From Blasia pusilla (Eukaryota; Marchantiophyta; Marchantiopsida; Blasiales), in contig CM114274.1 of the NCBI GenBank assembly GCA_050084515.1, positions 34,658,001 through 34,722,000 on the forward strand: a stretch of DNA of 64,000 nt, written 5' to 3'. Of this stretch, positions 12,266-23,409 are shown piece by piece. Position numbers and translations under genes: made by a program. The notes beneath the pieces are model-generated. The model made no database searches, was not told the origin of the DNA, and was given only the letters and a program-made list of their open reading frames with translations. Every line of letters begins with the position of its first letter. Position 1 is the first letter of the stretch.

Positions 12266-13640
12266 AGGTGAGATTATATAAATAGGGTAAGATGGGAAAT
12301 TTCAAGAAAATATCTCTAAATACTAAAAGGATTCAAACAAAAAGAGGGCACAATGTTCTAACTATGAAAACTAGTATACTGCCTGTGAATGCGTGGGTGA
12401 AGAAACCTTTAGTTATTCGCTGCTTCAGGTTGTTGTTACCTCATGCTAGAGAAGAGGACAAGAAAGGGCGAGGCCACTAGAGTTTGGTTCTTGTGCCACT
12501 AGACCACACAGTGGCATCGACCCGAGTTTGTTGTTCCTATACTCCACGGATCTTGGCACAAACTTCCTTTATGCACAACTTCAAGAGATAGTAGTAGCGT
12601 GTGAGTCGGAGATGACAAAATCAGAGAGTTCTATAGTCGAGCCAACAGATGCCGAGGAGTTGATCGTTGACCTCAACACTTCAAGTTTGGAAGAACAATG
12701 CTACATGAAAGGTACTCTGAGAGGTCCACGACTGTGATCGAGAGGGAAAGCACGTGTGGAGGACGTGGTGCTCAACTGAAGCTCAACTCGAAGATAAGAG
12801 TGTGCAGCTGCCGTGGATTTTCTCTTGAGTCAGAAAGTGTAAGCGGAACTGTTGGAGCGATGCATTCAGTTCTTGTGACAAGCACTCATTGACAATCCGT
12901 CAGAGCTTAAAGCTTTAGCTCTGTTTTTAATTTTTGTTTAGCCAAGCTTATGTTGTAAATGCCATGGGGTCGTCCCATGATCTCTTTTACACAATGTTTT
13001 GATGTAACCTCGTCTCGTTGGATCTATGTGATTGTAATAATAGAGTGACTTGTGGATGAAGCATCCTAGACTACTCTACATATACGGAAATTGATTAAAC
13101 AGGAGTAGCAAACGCCTTACTTGTTGAGGTGATTGATAGCCTAGCGAAGATTGTGACGTGGTTTAGCGCTTCATGCACACATTGTTTGGATATTGATTCT
13201 GGTCCATATATGGTTCTACTCACAGGTAGCTTATTGATGGACCGATTGATGGCAATAGCGTAGATGAAGGGACAAATGGCGCTCGGATTGGTTGTGGAAT
13301 TTCTTCTGAGCAGCATCAAGATTGGAGCCTCCATCAACACGAATAAATTCAGCACCAACTTCTGCTTGAACGGAACTAATATCACCGTATGTTCGAGTCC
13401 CTCCACCTTTGACCTCCTTTCCCTTTATGCGCTCGGAGGGAGGTGGTACAAAATAGGAAGCAATGCTCGCTACAAGCTCATGAAAGATGCTAGTTTAGCT
13501 TGCAAGTAATCCAACTACACTATGCTGAGCTCTAATAATTTATGGGGACCAAAGTCCAGCAATCTCACGGTCGTGGACAAGAGTGCTCACGCGATCGGTT
13601 CCATAGCCAAATTTGAAACACGTCACGCAAATTTTTGATG
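12266..13640. other. Repeat debris with short ORFs, unassigned
   Basis: ORFs at 12292-12480, 12528-12737 and 13264-13509 lack recognisable domains. The segment lies inside the insertion that splits gag and may be further decayed Copia or other element sequence. Confidence 0.4.
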
Positions 13641-14152
13641 CTGCAAATATACTCAGCTACCCAATGCCCCATCAATGGCATCAACATCATATGGGGCAGC
13701 CAGAGACATGGAGGATCCTGGTTGGATGTGTCAGCTACACAAATAGAGGCAACCAATGTTGTTATTCGTGGAACAACTACAAGCTTGGATCCGTAGAGAG
13801 GGAAGGCCGGGAAAAAAATAGGCTTCCTCAGTCTTTCACGTTGTTCGAGGCAATGAGGATCCCATCAATGGGTCATGATTAGGTTCCTGGAGAGTTTACG
13901 TTGTTGGTGTGCATGCATAGAGGGCGGTGGGAGAAATAAGTGCAATGACTCCTTTTATAGATGTTGAGGTGGAGCCCGTGTCGAGTATGTTGTTAGGGGC
14001 GGCCTTTACAATATACTGCGCCCCATGGTTTTTTGCTTCCGATGTAACGTCGTTCGGAGGTACGTCCGTCGAGGTTTTTTGGTTGGACGATATGCTATAT
14101 AAGCATGGAGTTGGTGTTCTTACATCACATTCAGAGGTGATTGCAAAGGAGG
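13640..14152 (+). pseudogene. Gag relic, 3' part (copy 1), before solo LTR
   Basis: Collinear with the minus-strand copy at about 17540-17050. Shared elements are the CATCATATGGGGCAGCC block, the GGATCCTGGTTGGATGTG block and the protein motif SSMLLGAAFTIYCAPW...FASDVTSFGGT. The match continues without loss after the solo LTR at 15155-15240. This proves that the LTR inserted here. Confidence 0.8.
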
Positions 14153-15154
14153 TGTTGCGCCCCTACCTTCCTTGAACATCAATCTTTATTGTTGCGGAAG
14201 CGTACGTTCAGTAGGACACAATCTCATCGCCGATCTACACCCAAACACGCACTCTCGTTAGTCGGGTCTGGGCCAACCAGCGTTCCAACCCACCGAGTTC
14301 TCAACTCGGTATCTCATCAAGCTCAACCTTCCTTACTTCCTCGTTTCCAAAACATGACAAGTCCTTCAAGACTTGGAACAGACTTCCTGATTAGTCCAGG
14401 AACCTAAAATGGCACTTGCGTGCCTAGCGATCCCAAGTGTTCAACGGACCTCGTGTGAGTTCCAAACCGGGATCCAAGTAATTGAGTCGCGGGGTGAAAT
14501 CCAAGAGGGATGTCTAAAATCACCTCCATAGACTTGGTTCAGGTTTTCCAACCCAAGCCCAAACTCTCGATCCGTTCCATGCCCTTGAGCCGCCCCGTGG
14601 CGCCCAAAGTGGGGTTCAAGTTCCAAGCACTCTTGGAGACCTTTCCCCTTACTAGTACTTTGGGGTTCTCCAATAACCCCCCACCTTTGGAAAAGTAGGG
14701 TCGGGCCCTTCATTGTGGCCCTCAACCGACTCTACTTACACTTGTTTTCGGGTTGTTTCTCAGTGGCTGCTTATGTGTTTGAAGAGATTTTTAGTGCTTT
14801 TGAACCGGCTTTCCATAAGCCTTCTAACGCACCCTTGTTCAATCCAAACGCATCTTGGCGCTAAAATTTATGGCCATAAATACGGTCAAAAACTCTCAAA
14901 TGCTAGTGGCGTCCCAAATCCGGATTCCTTCCTTCGGCAACCCACTTTCTAGACTCAACTCCTTTCAAGTCTTGTTCCGCGTTTGGTCCAGGTTTCTCAG
15001 TCGTGACCACAACATCTGAAACACGAAGCCTTGCTTGCGTCTTGTCTCTTGTCTCTTCTTCGAGACCACTCCAACGCGCAAACCATCTTAGCGTGAGCCC
15101 GCTAATGTTCCGATGTTCCGCTTTGGCACTCGTTTGGTCATGAGGGTCGCGATA
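14153..15154 (-). mobile_element. Solo LTR A with 5-bp target site duplication
   Basis: A 1002-bp LTR in minus orientation lies inside the gag relic. GGAGG is found on both sides (14148-14152 and 15155-15159). Removing the LTR and one GGAGG restores the gag alignment with copy 2 (GAGGTGATGGACCTGCCC). On the minus strand it begins TATCGCGACCCTCATGACC and ends GGCGCAACA. The expected TG start has become TA. It arose by insertion of a full element followed by LTR-LTR recombination. This copy defines the length and ends of family A. Confidence 0.93.
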
Positions 15155-15240
15155 GGAGGTGATGGACCTGCCCTTGGAGACTTTGCTCGGACTGTCCACC
15201 TTTTATTCATGGCAGGTTGCTAGGATGGAAGAGATGCCTG
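15155..15240 (+). pseudogene. Continuation of gag relic after solo LTR
   Basis: GGAGGTGATGGACCTGCCCT and the following GTCCAC...TTCATGG...GCTAGGATGG...GAGATGCC matches the minus-strand copy at about 17050-16960. Homology ends near 15240. Confidence 0.8.
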
Positions 15241-15469
15241 CTAGACCTTATGATAATCAATTATCATAGATGTCACTCAACTTATGGGGACATAAATCAT
15301 TTTTTAAAGGTGGTTAGAAAGACATCTTTAATTATGAGATTGTTTGCACAAGCCCTGGCCCCTACCTAGTATCCTAGATTTTGAAGACATGGTGTGCCAT
15401 GTAAGCTATTGACTTCACTATATGTTAAATCTATGTTTTAGATCTATGTTAACGCCAAGGTTAAAAAAA

Positions 15470-15830
15470 ATGGACAAGTTCGTCCATGGGACGGACATGC
15501 CCGGCCTGCATCTGAGCCCGCCTCATAGCACGCACCAGAGACCTAGGTTGATAGAGTCCACACCTGTTGCGTGGCCCACAAGGTGGGCTTTGGGCGGGCA
15601 GGTGTGGGCTTTGGGTTGATTGGGCGCAGGCTCTCGGTGGGGCAGACTCCAGCCAGGCAAGTGCAGGCTCTGGGCAGGAAGGCACGTGCGGGCTTAAGGC
15701 TGATTGGGTGCAGGCTAGGGTGGGCAGGCTAGGACTCTTGGTATGCATATGCGGGCTCCGGGCGGGTATGCGCGGGCTTAAGGCAGGCATGTGCAGGCTA
15801 GGGTGGGTGTCATGGTAGATGAGGCGTAGG
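15470..15830 (+). repeat. GC-rich minisatellite-like block
   Basis: Irregular repetition of units such as GGGCGGGTATGCGCGGGCTT and AGGCAGGCATGTGCAGGCTA. It opens with a motif shared in opposite orientation with the block ending at 10680. The overlapping ORFs on both strands are low-complexity products of the repeat. Confidence 0.7.
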
Positions 15831-16380
15831 CGAGATAGTATTGAGGCCTTAGAGGGGTCTTCTACTCCCCTATTTTGAGAGGTCATATGTGACCTACTCT
15901 TAGGAGGTGACCTACGAGTGTAGGTCATCCTTCCCTTTATAAGGAGTGGCAACCTTGGAGAGGTTGACCTTCCTAGCCATGTATGGCTCCACTTGGACCT
16001 ATAGGCTCATGGGTTAGTTGGTAGTTGGTCTTATGAGGGGACCATATGTGTAGTTGTTAGGCAGCTAGTATATGTGTACTACAGGTTGGTAGTGACTTGC
16101 TAGGAGGGAGGTGACTTGTGACTATAGGGTAGAGGTCACCCATGGAGGTGCCCAAGGGGGGTGTAGTGCCCACGTTTTTGAAATTTTGACAGAAAGAGCA
16201 ATTTTTGTTCAGAAATCTTCCTTGAGTGAAGACGAAAGACTCAATACCAGAAGTTAAGAGGCGTACTTTACTGAATTTGTATGAAAACATTGACTGACAG
16301 AACTCTAATGAGAGGATAGGAGATACTAAGAGATTTAGGACTATCTTGGAAGAGTGAGGATTGTGTAAAAGTAGGAAAAA
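15831..16380. other. Unassigned spacer between repeats
   Basis: Short ORFs only. No family recognised. Ends where LTR A homology begins at 16381. Confidence 0.4.
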
Positions 16381-16517
16381 CCCGCTGATTGATCTAACAC
16401 CCGACTAACCAAAGTGCGTGTTTGGATGCAGATCAGCGTTGAGAGCGTGACCTACTGAACGCACGCTTCCGCAAAAAACAAGATTAACGTTCAAGGAGAG
16501 TAGGCGCACGACACATC
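16381..16517 (+). mobile_element. LTR A 3'-end fragment
   Basis: CGCTGATTGATC, the CGCTTCCGCAA motif and TTCAAGGAGAGTAGGCGCAC match the last ~135 bases of LTR A, ending in GACA. It lies head-on against the 3' end of the minus-strand gag-protease relic. No target duplication could be seen, so it may be the stub of a further insertion or of a rearrangement. Confidence 0.75.
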
Positions 16518-16556
16518 ACCTTACTACCATTCTTGTTTGTAGGATGCTAACTCCTC

Positions 16557-18960
16557 CTAGTAATCCAGGGAAAACCCCATTGGGTATAATACTACTCCAC
16601 CAACCAAGACGTCGTAGGACTCTGCATCAGTCACTATCGCCTTGGCTCGCACCACGGACTCATTTGTAGGATGTCCCGCGCAAATCCTCACCACGACCTC
16701 CTGTCGGGTGATATATTGTGTGGTACTTGCTCCACCCAAGGATGTGTGTATCCAGAATGGACAACGCTCCACATCGGCTCTCGTCAAGCCCAATCTTGTG
16801 AATGACACTTTCCCCAACATCAGGGATTGCGCTCCTGAATCCAACAAGACGCGTTGCGGACTAAAAGCTCTACCTCCGGGACTCACCAACTGGAAGACCT
16901 CTCCTCGATTATCCAACAACACAACACCAGGAGAAGCCATGGCATGCTCTATCGCGGGTCTAGTGGGCATCTCCGCCATCCTAGCAGCCGCAGCCTACCA
17001 TGAATTTGACGTGGACGGCCCGAGCATCCGCTCCAAGGGCAGGTCCATCACCTCCTCTGCAATCATCTCTGAACGTGATGCAAGAACTCCAACTCTGCGC
17101 TCACATAGTGAAGCGGCCAGCCAAAAAGCCTCGACAGGCGTACCCCCCAACGTCATAACATCGGAAGCAGAAAATAAAGGAGTGCGATACACAACGGTGG
17201 CCGCCCCCAACAACGTGCTCGACACATGCCCCTCCTAAGCATCAACAATAGGAGTCGTTGCACTTGCTTCTCCTATCGCCCTCCGTGCGTGCACACCAAC
17301 AACATCACTAACTCTCCATATCCACAGCGAGGGGAAGCCAGAAAATAGACTAGGCTTCCTCACGTTGTCCGAAGCGATGAGGACCCCATCGATGGGTCCT
17401 CATCAAAGTTGCGGCTGCTCCACGCGTCACAATTGCGGCGGCCTCCATCTGGGCAACCCCGCACATCCAACCAGGATCCTCCATATCTCTGGCTGCTCCA
17501 TATGATGTCGATGCCACGGATCCGACATCGGGTAACCTCAATGCCTTAACGGCAATGTGCTCCTCTAGCTACTGTATCTGAGCAGGCATCCCAGCCTCAC
17601 GTCCGGCGTCTCCCTCAGCGAGTCTAGGTGGTGGTACTCTACCTCCTCCATGGGCAGCCCCACCACCCTATCGAGCAACTCCAGCTCCTCGTCCCCCAAT
17701 GGGACCACGTGGTGCACAATCTCTAGGCCCTCTCGGACCGGCTACTTGCTCTGGTGCCCTCTTTGGCCCTTGGTCTGGACGTAACTCGGGATGTAAATTA
17801 AACACCTGGCGCGTGTATGACCATACCTCTGACAATAGTCACATTGATAATCTCTTGGTGCAGCACTATCTTCTCCTCCATGCTGAGGCACACGTCCATG
17901 ACCTTGACGAGTGCAATCGCGTTGATGATGGGCTCCACCACATGACCAACAAGTAATAGTAGGTGGGTGCTGCTAAGCCGCATATGAAGGCGCAGGTCTC
18001 TATGGCACGGCCTCCCAGTATCCTCCTTGAGCTCGTGGTGCCACAATTGACCTATCTCGGAGTCCACGTTGCTACACTGGTGGTGCAGCCAATCGTGACT
18101 TCTCTCGCCGAGAACCCATGGTGGCTACGCTCTCCTCCGCCATGTTGCGCTCAATGTTCTCGACGGTCCTAAAAACATCTCTCAACGTAGTGGAGGTGTT
18201 CATAAGAGGCACCCCTCTCGCACCCGTGTCCGCAGGGTCCGATCCAACATCGCGTATCATGACTGGATAGCGTGAGCCTCCGGCACCCCCTGAGTGACGT
18301 TGATCAACCGACGCAAGCAAGTGTAAGCCTCACGTAAACTTTCATCCGGGCGCCTCTGGAAGCCATGGATGCTCCGCAACTTCTCCGTCCGTATCCCTTG
18401 GTAGCTGGCCCTCAACTCAGCGAAGAACTCAACCACGGGGTTGAACTTGGTGCGAACCCGACTAGATGGTGCAACTGCTCCACTGCGAGTGATCCCTCCT
18501 AAAACATCACTAGTGGAAGAGGAAGTAGCCTCTCCTGACTCCTCCTCCTCATCTGGGAACGACTCCGTCCATGACTCATAGTTTGGGTCATAGTAGAGTC
18601 GTCATGCCTCAATCTCCTTGGCATATTTGTGGGAGAACTCATGGTAATCATCCATGGGCGCCCCCTCTAAATGTTGTAACATACAATTCTATGCTATAAA
18701 CAGGTTGAACTCTCTAGAGTTCCTTGCCCATTGGGAGTTGCACCAACTCCTAAACTCTGCTATGAAATCGTGCAACTCAATCGTGCCTACTGCACCTAAA
18801 AACCTACGCGGTCCTCTACCCTGGTCGTCCATCTCGTACGCCCAACTGGTAGGACCACTCACAAACTCCTCTACACCCTCCCCCTTGTCTAGCGATGACA
18901 CAGAAGGAGGTGGAGATGGTCCCTCACGTGGAGACCCTCGGAACCTCGCGCCACTTCGCG
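16557..18960 (-). pseudogene. Gag-protease relic of a Ty3-type element (copy 2)
   Basis: This is the best-preserved copy. Going down the minus strand it has: the MDDQGRGPRRFLG motif near 18835; a capsid-like segment with RRPDESLREAYTCLRRL near 18350; and an intact CCHC zinc knuckle CDYCQRYGHTRARC at 17843-17802 (spacing CX2CX4HX4C). A linker with SASDVMTLGGTPVEAFW follows (17225-16995), and then a retropepsin-like segment at 16979-16557 with the active-site motif LLDSGAQSL. Frameshifts separate these blocks. No reverse transcriptase follows. The frame upstream of MDDQ stays open to about 18960, so the true N-terminus lies further up. Confidence 0.85.
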
Positions 18961-19455
18961 TAAAACCTCTAGAACTACTCTCGGGTTCACCACCTCGCCT
19001 CTCAAAGTCCTGAACGGACGCCGTGATGACCCTCGTGCCCCTCTCACCCGATCACTCTCAACCTCGCGAGTAATCCCTCAATCACTCATCCCAACCATGC
19101 GGCACTCGATCTACACTCTACCTCCCTGAGACGTATAACGTGCGGCAACACGCGGCGTGGTGCGACAAATCCACCAGGCTATCATCTCATCAACAACCTA
19201 CCCTCAACTCCGGACATCCCACACAGGTCTATGTCCCCTAAATCATATACATGAATGATGCTCTCAGCATCTACACAACCCAATATCCCCAAATAAACTA
19301 CCCAAATCCCAGAATCCCTCACACGTGCAGGGTAAAAGACCAGAATGGATAACTTGAACACATGTCGATATCGCTCCTCAGCAATTGCAAATTTCGATCC
19401 CAAACTCAGTTGTGAAGACAACTCCTCCAATCAGCAAGTCCTACTCCTCTATTAC
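18961..19455. other. Upstream part of gag copy 2 or flank
   Basis: About 500 bases between the gag relic and LTR B copy 2. Short ORFs only, without motifs. It could include the untranslated leader of the gag element. Confidence 0.35.
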
Positions 19456-21166
19456 TGACCCTGCTCAACCTCCTCAATGTGCGGTGTAGGTCGAGCGGTC
19501 CAGTGCGGCATTGGCGGCACGGAACGGCTACAAACAGCACGGCACTCGGGAATGGGGTGCGGCACTCGGCGGCAAACCCTCCTCAATCAGCAATTCACAC
19601 GCTTTGCTACTTAGTGAAGGAGCGGTTCCACGATCGAGACGGTCCGGTGCGGCCACGAGTGGCACAGCGCAACAATTGGCGGCGCGTTGCGGCTACGGGC
19701 GTCACGGCACGGTACTCGATCATCGTCAAGCGGCTACCAATCACAACATAGCAGCATGAAATCAAAACTCAACCACCATAACTGAAGGTCGTTTGCCATC
19801 ACTGGTTGATGACGAAACTACGATGACGGTGGCAGCGAAAATAAAGTACGTGGTGGCGACGCAAGTCAAAGAATCAACGAACGTCGTGGAAGACCCTCCA
19901 CTCCGTAATGGCGGCAATGGCAACCAAAAGGTGGACAACGGACATTGGACGGTTGACGGTGACGGTTGACTGTTGATGGTGACGGCCGACCGGTGACAGT
20001 GACGGTGATGGTGATGATGGTTGTGATGGTGACGGTTGACCATTGATGGTAACGGTTGAGAGTTGACGGTGATGGCGACGGCCACCGCCGGCGTGGCGGC
20101 TGGTTTAGGGTTTGAACAATTTAACCCTAAAAATCGCCTAGCAATGGCAGTTTTGCAAGATTGACCATAACCTTTTGCTCATAACTCCAAATTGTGCATT
20201 GTTTATTGCACATCGTGCACAGCTTCACGATCTACAACAACATTAAAAAATATTTAGAATTGGACATTCCAGTAAAAACTAATAGAGACTGTCGTAAAGC
20301 CCAATATCTCTTTCTCCAACACAAAATTTGGCAGCGCTTCCGCGCTGATTTCTCCCAACGAAAATGTAAAGCCTATAAAAATACAAATCAGCAAGCTACA
20401 TGGTGCTCCCGAGAGCGTCGGCATGGTGCAACCTACCCCCATAATCAATCCCTTTCAAAAACTGAGCAGCGCTTCCGCGCGCCACTCTTCCACACGAAAA
20501 ATCGGCAAATGCAAAGAACAATCAAAGCAGCCTTTGCTCCGGTGAGCACTCCCATGAGCCGCTGAATGGGAACACGGTCCCCAACCTGCAAAAACAGCGA
20601 GTGACCAGCGAGCTCCCCCATCAAGCTTTCTCACTCTCTCATTCTCTCTTTGTCAAGTAAGATCCAATCTCTCTCTATACCATCTCACACCATAGCTCTC
20701 AAAGGTGTGCACTCTCTCTCATGTCAAACCAAATCCACTCTCCTAATGAGAGGCTTGGGTTACACTCACAAGGCAAGGGACCATAGCTCCGCCGCCTTAT
20801 GCCAAGAGGTTCAACAAAGAGAGAATGAACTCTCAAGCTCTCTCTCTTGGAGGTCTACCCCCTTCCCTCTCCCAAGCCCTCTCAACGGTAACCTATGCTC
20901 GTAGGTCACCTCCTTGGCTCTTGACCAGGTGTAACGGGTCAAGGGCCACTTCCCAAAGTGGAAAGTCAACTATCCCCAACATGGAAACTTACCCGAAATA
21001 GTAAGTTTCTCTATATGACTCCAAATGAGCCGAATCCGAAGGGGAAACCTGCTCTCTCAGGTTTCCCTAGGCCTCAACAGGTCATCCTCGACCTCATAGT
21101 CTTGTCCTCCACTACTCGTGCAGACGCTATGCTAGATCCCACCGATCTATCCTAACAGTCGTGACA
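19456..21166 (+). mobile_element. LTR of family B, copy 2
   Basis: Collinear with 2413-4310 and shorter by some indels. It begins near TGACCCTGCTCAACCTCC and ends CTATCCTAACAGTCGTGACA at 21166. A primer-binding-like sequence follows three bases later. Within it, 19960-20085 is a GGTTGACGGTGAC-type minisatellite absent from copy 1, and 20640-20860 is CT-rich. No internal retrotransposon coding region follows. Confidence 0.65.
19930..20090. repeat. GGTTGAC/GGTGAC minisatellite
   Basis: Repeated GACGGTTGAC, GATGGTGACGG and GGTGATGGTGATGATGG units, confined to LTR B copy 2. The histidine-rich minus-strand ORF is an artefact of this repeat. Confidence 0.8.
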
Positions 21167-21169
21167 AAG

Positions 21170-21180
21170 TGGTTCATGGC
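21170..21180 (+). other. Primer-binding-site-like sequence after LTR B
   Basis: TGGTTCATGGC follows the LTR end by three bases. It resembles the TGGTATCAGAGC site complementary to initiator methionine tRNA used by many plant LTR elements, with changes. It supports 19456-21166 being a 5' LTR, but the match is imperfect. Confidence 0.4.
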
Positions 21181-21731
21181 TAATTGTCTATCTTGACTCA
21201 TGTCTTGACATTTCGTGGTTTATCTTGCCACCACTTGCAGCTCATGACTATTCTGATGACAAAAACACTTGTCTCGATTGTTTTTGACTCCCAAGCCACT
21301 TACCTTCAACCAGGACAAATCTTAAGGCATGCCACCCTTCTTGATTCATTCCTAGTTCTCGTGAATAATTTCGCCCCTTTCTCTTGAGATTTGTTTCAAG
21401 GCATGCACCCATCTTGGATTAGCGGAGGGGATAGGGAAACATTCTCTCCTAAGCCCATAGAAAATGAAATGGATCGGACGAGGACGGAAGGTAGATGAAA
21501 GAATCCTCCATTTTTTTTACATTACTAAACTTTAGTCCCTTCCCATAAGAATGAAAGAGTTTTAGAGGAACCAAGACGGAAAAAAATCCCTATGGCTAGT
21601 ACATTGTACGTGCAAGAAATAGATCAATAATACAAACGAAAACTAGAACATTTTGTGCATGGCGTAAGTGAAGTATGAGTCATGGGCTCATTCGACACAA
21701 AGAAAATGAGAATAAGTTGTAGTATTAGTGA

Positions 21732-21913
21732 CTAGCCGGTGCTTGTGCTCTGCACATGTGAATGCAAATTAGCTCGAGAAAACAAAGACTATGGTTTCAA
21801 AAGAATTAGAGAGGAGAACGACACTTGTCAATCAATGAGAGATCGAAAAAGACCGGTGTGTCCTTAAACGGGAAGACATCCCGTTTAAGGACACTCTCCC
21901 ATAATAATATAGA
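21732..21913 (-). mobile_element. Non-autonomous Helitron, 182 bp
   Basis: On the minus strand the element starts TCTATATTATTATGGGAGAG and ends with CTAG, set between host A and T. A TGTGC-AGA-GCACA hairpin lies 12 bases from the CTAG end. These are the three hallmarks of Helitrons (5' TC, 3' CTRR, subterminal hairpin, AT target). It carries an internal perfect 16-bp inverted repeat at 21858-21894. No Rep/helicase is encoded, so mobility would need a helper. Confidence 0.8.
21858..21894. repeat. Perfect 16-bp inverted repeat
   Basis: GTGTCCTTAAACGGGA at 21858-21873 and its exact complement at 21879-21894, with a 5-base loop. It lies inside the Helitron just behind its 5' end and is not shared by the other copies. 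Confidence 0.95.
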
Positions 21914-22080
21914 TTTGGCCATATGGAATCACGGAAAGAAGTCCTTGGGAGGGAGGCTCCGGCCTTCGCTATGGGACCCAGCGTACTCTACTAGTCTCGG
22001 ACCTGACGACGGAACACGGCAGATGATATGGATCTGGAATCCCGTCGACCACAACGTTCTACACACGATAGGAGGACGGA

Positions 22081-22129
22081 CCCATACACAAGGACGACCC
22101 TTTGTGTGTGGGGCCTCCTTGTGTATGGG
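22081..22129. repeat. Perfect 14-bp inverted repeat
   Basis: CCCATACACAAGGA at 22081-22094 pairs with TCCTTGTGTATGGG at 22116-22129. It lies between the Helitron and the leader of the downstream gene. Confidence 0.9.
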
Positions 22130-22299
22130 GGGTATCTATAGTGCACGGTCGATCCAAACTTAGCTAGGTTCAGTCGATGTAATCGGTAAACCTCTACGCC
22201 GGATAGATCCGACGGGAAGAAACAAAATGGGAATTTCTTTTTCCCTCTCTTTTGTCTCTTCTTGTCTTATTGGGAACACCGAGTTTCGCCACATGCTCT

Positions 22300-23409
22300 G
22301 ATTGCGTGTCTCGCAAATAAAAGTCTCCGTAGGGGCACTCTAGGCAGAGGAGGGAGAAGAACACTCCGTTTTCTCCGCCGTGGCGCTTGGCGCGATGATC
22401 GGGGGAGGTAAAAAGCGTGGTTCACTCAGCGAATGCGTCGTCCTAATTGGCGTGCTTCGATTGTGGGGGCCTTGTGACCCACGTGGTCACGGCCATATCG
22501 TCGCGACGAACTGATTTCCGGATTTGTGCCCGGGACGATGGCAGTGACGCCGGCGGTGGCGAAAGGCGGAATCCGCGGAAACTCCTACTTTTCGGGGGCG
22601 CTCCATTGGAGAGAAGAGTGAGTGGAGTCCTGTTGACGGGTGACAGTTCTTAGAGCTGCCGCGTCACGAAGGACAAGAAGGAAAGGAAAGGCGCGCACGT
22701 AACCTAGTGGCTTGCGCAGAGAGGGCGCTGGAGGACAAGACGAGCCTGGACGACAACAAAAAGAACGGGAGAGCCAGAGGTGTGGCCGGCCGGACTGTGT
22801 AACCACGGTGACGTGGGCGAGTGACCGGGTGGAAGAGTTACCAGTCACCAGCTTGGAAGGGAGGGCGGTGACATCAGGATCTTTTCCTTTCCTTCCGGGA
22901 AAAAAAAGAGACGATGCAAAAAAATTTGTTCTGGGCCTCCGTTGGCCCTCGCGCGGTCCTCGCCTCCAAATTGTGACGGGAGCGTGGGTGCGAGGCGCCG
23001 CTGAGGACAAGGAGCGGAGATCGGATCTGTTGTTGATGCCTGTGCTGCCTGCCTGCCGAGATTGGCAGAGACGGGGGGGGAGAGAAACGTTGAGCCAGTG
23101 TTCAGGGAATCGATTCGCGAGACGGGACGGGACAGGATGAGATGAGAGAGCGGAGACGGGAGGAAGAGACGAGTCAGTGGTTCGAGGCTTTGCTCGAAGG
23201 TGCGGGAGCGGACGAGCAGGCAGGGAGGCTAGCGAGCGAGCGAGCGAACGGACAGACGGGCTGGCGGGCGTGAGGGAGGGAGGGAGGAGGAGGAGCGGAG
23301 GAGAGTCTTCTGAGGCAATCAATTAAGGGGAGGAGAGTAAGGAGCTTGTAGTTAGAGGAGAGACGAAGAAGAGGGAGGAGCAGAGAGAGAGAGCGGATGA
23401 AGGAATGGG
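22300..23409 (+). promoter_or_regulatory. GC-rich promoter/leader region of the 23410 gene
   Basis: The 1.1 kb before the start codon is purine-rich on the plus strand, with GAGGAG, GAGCGAGCG and AGAGAGAGAG runs near 23220-23395. This fits a 5' untranslated leader and core promoter. ORFs on the opposite strand here (including one of 245 codons) are rich in S, P, R and L and follow from the composition. Confidence 0.5.

Larger units (their letters stand above)
9500..13640. mobile_element. About 4.1-kb insertion splitting the gag relic
   Basis: Gag homology to copy 2 stops near 9500 (GGCTGCTAGATACAACAG) and resumes near 13640 (GCATCAACATCATATGG), whereas in copy 2 these segments are about 60 bases apart. 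The intervening DNA must therefore be secondary insertions. It contains a GC-rich repeat (10240-10680), an AT-rich stretch and a Copia gag relic. Exact insertion ends and target duplications were not found, so several insertions are possible. Confidence 0.65.

Noticed and set aside
7893-15154. Inverted LTR A copies flanking gag as a novel terminal-inverted-repeat element
   Set aside because: The right LTR is a solo insertion with its own GGAGG duplication and the gag frame continues past it, so the inverted arrangement is coincidental.
22585-23322. 245-codon minus-strand frame
   Set aside because: It lies opposite a purine-rich leader, is rich in S, P, R and L with no motif, and overlaps other long frames. 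Best explained by GC composition.
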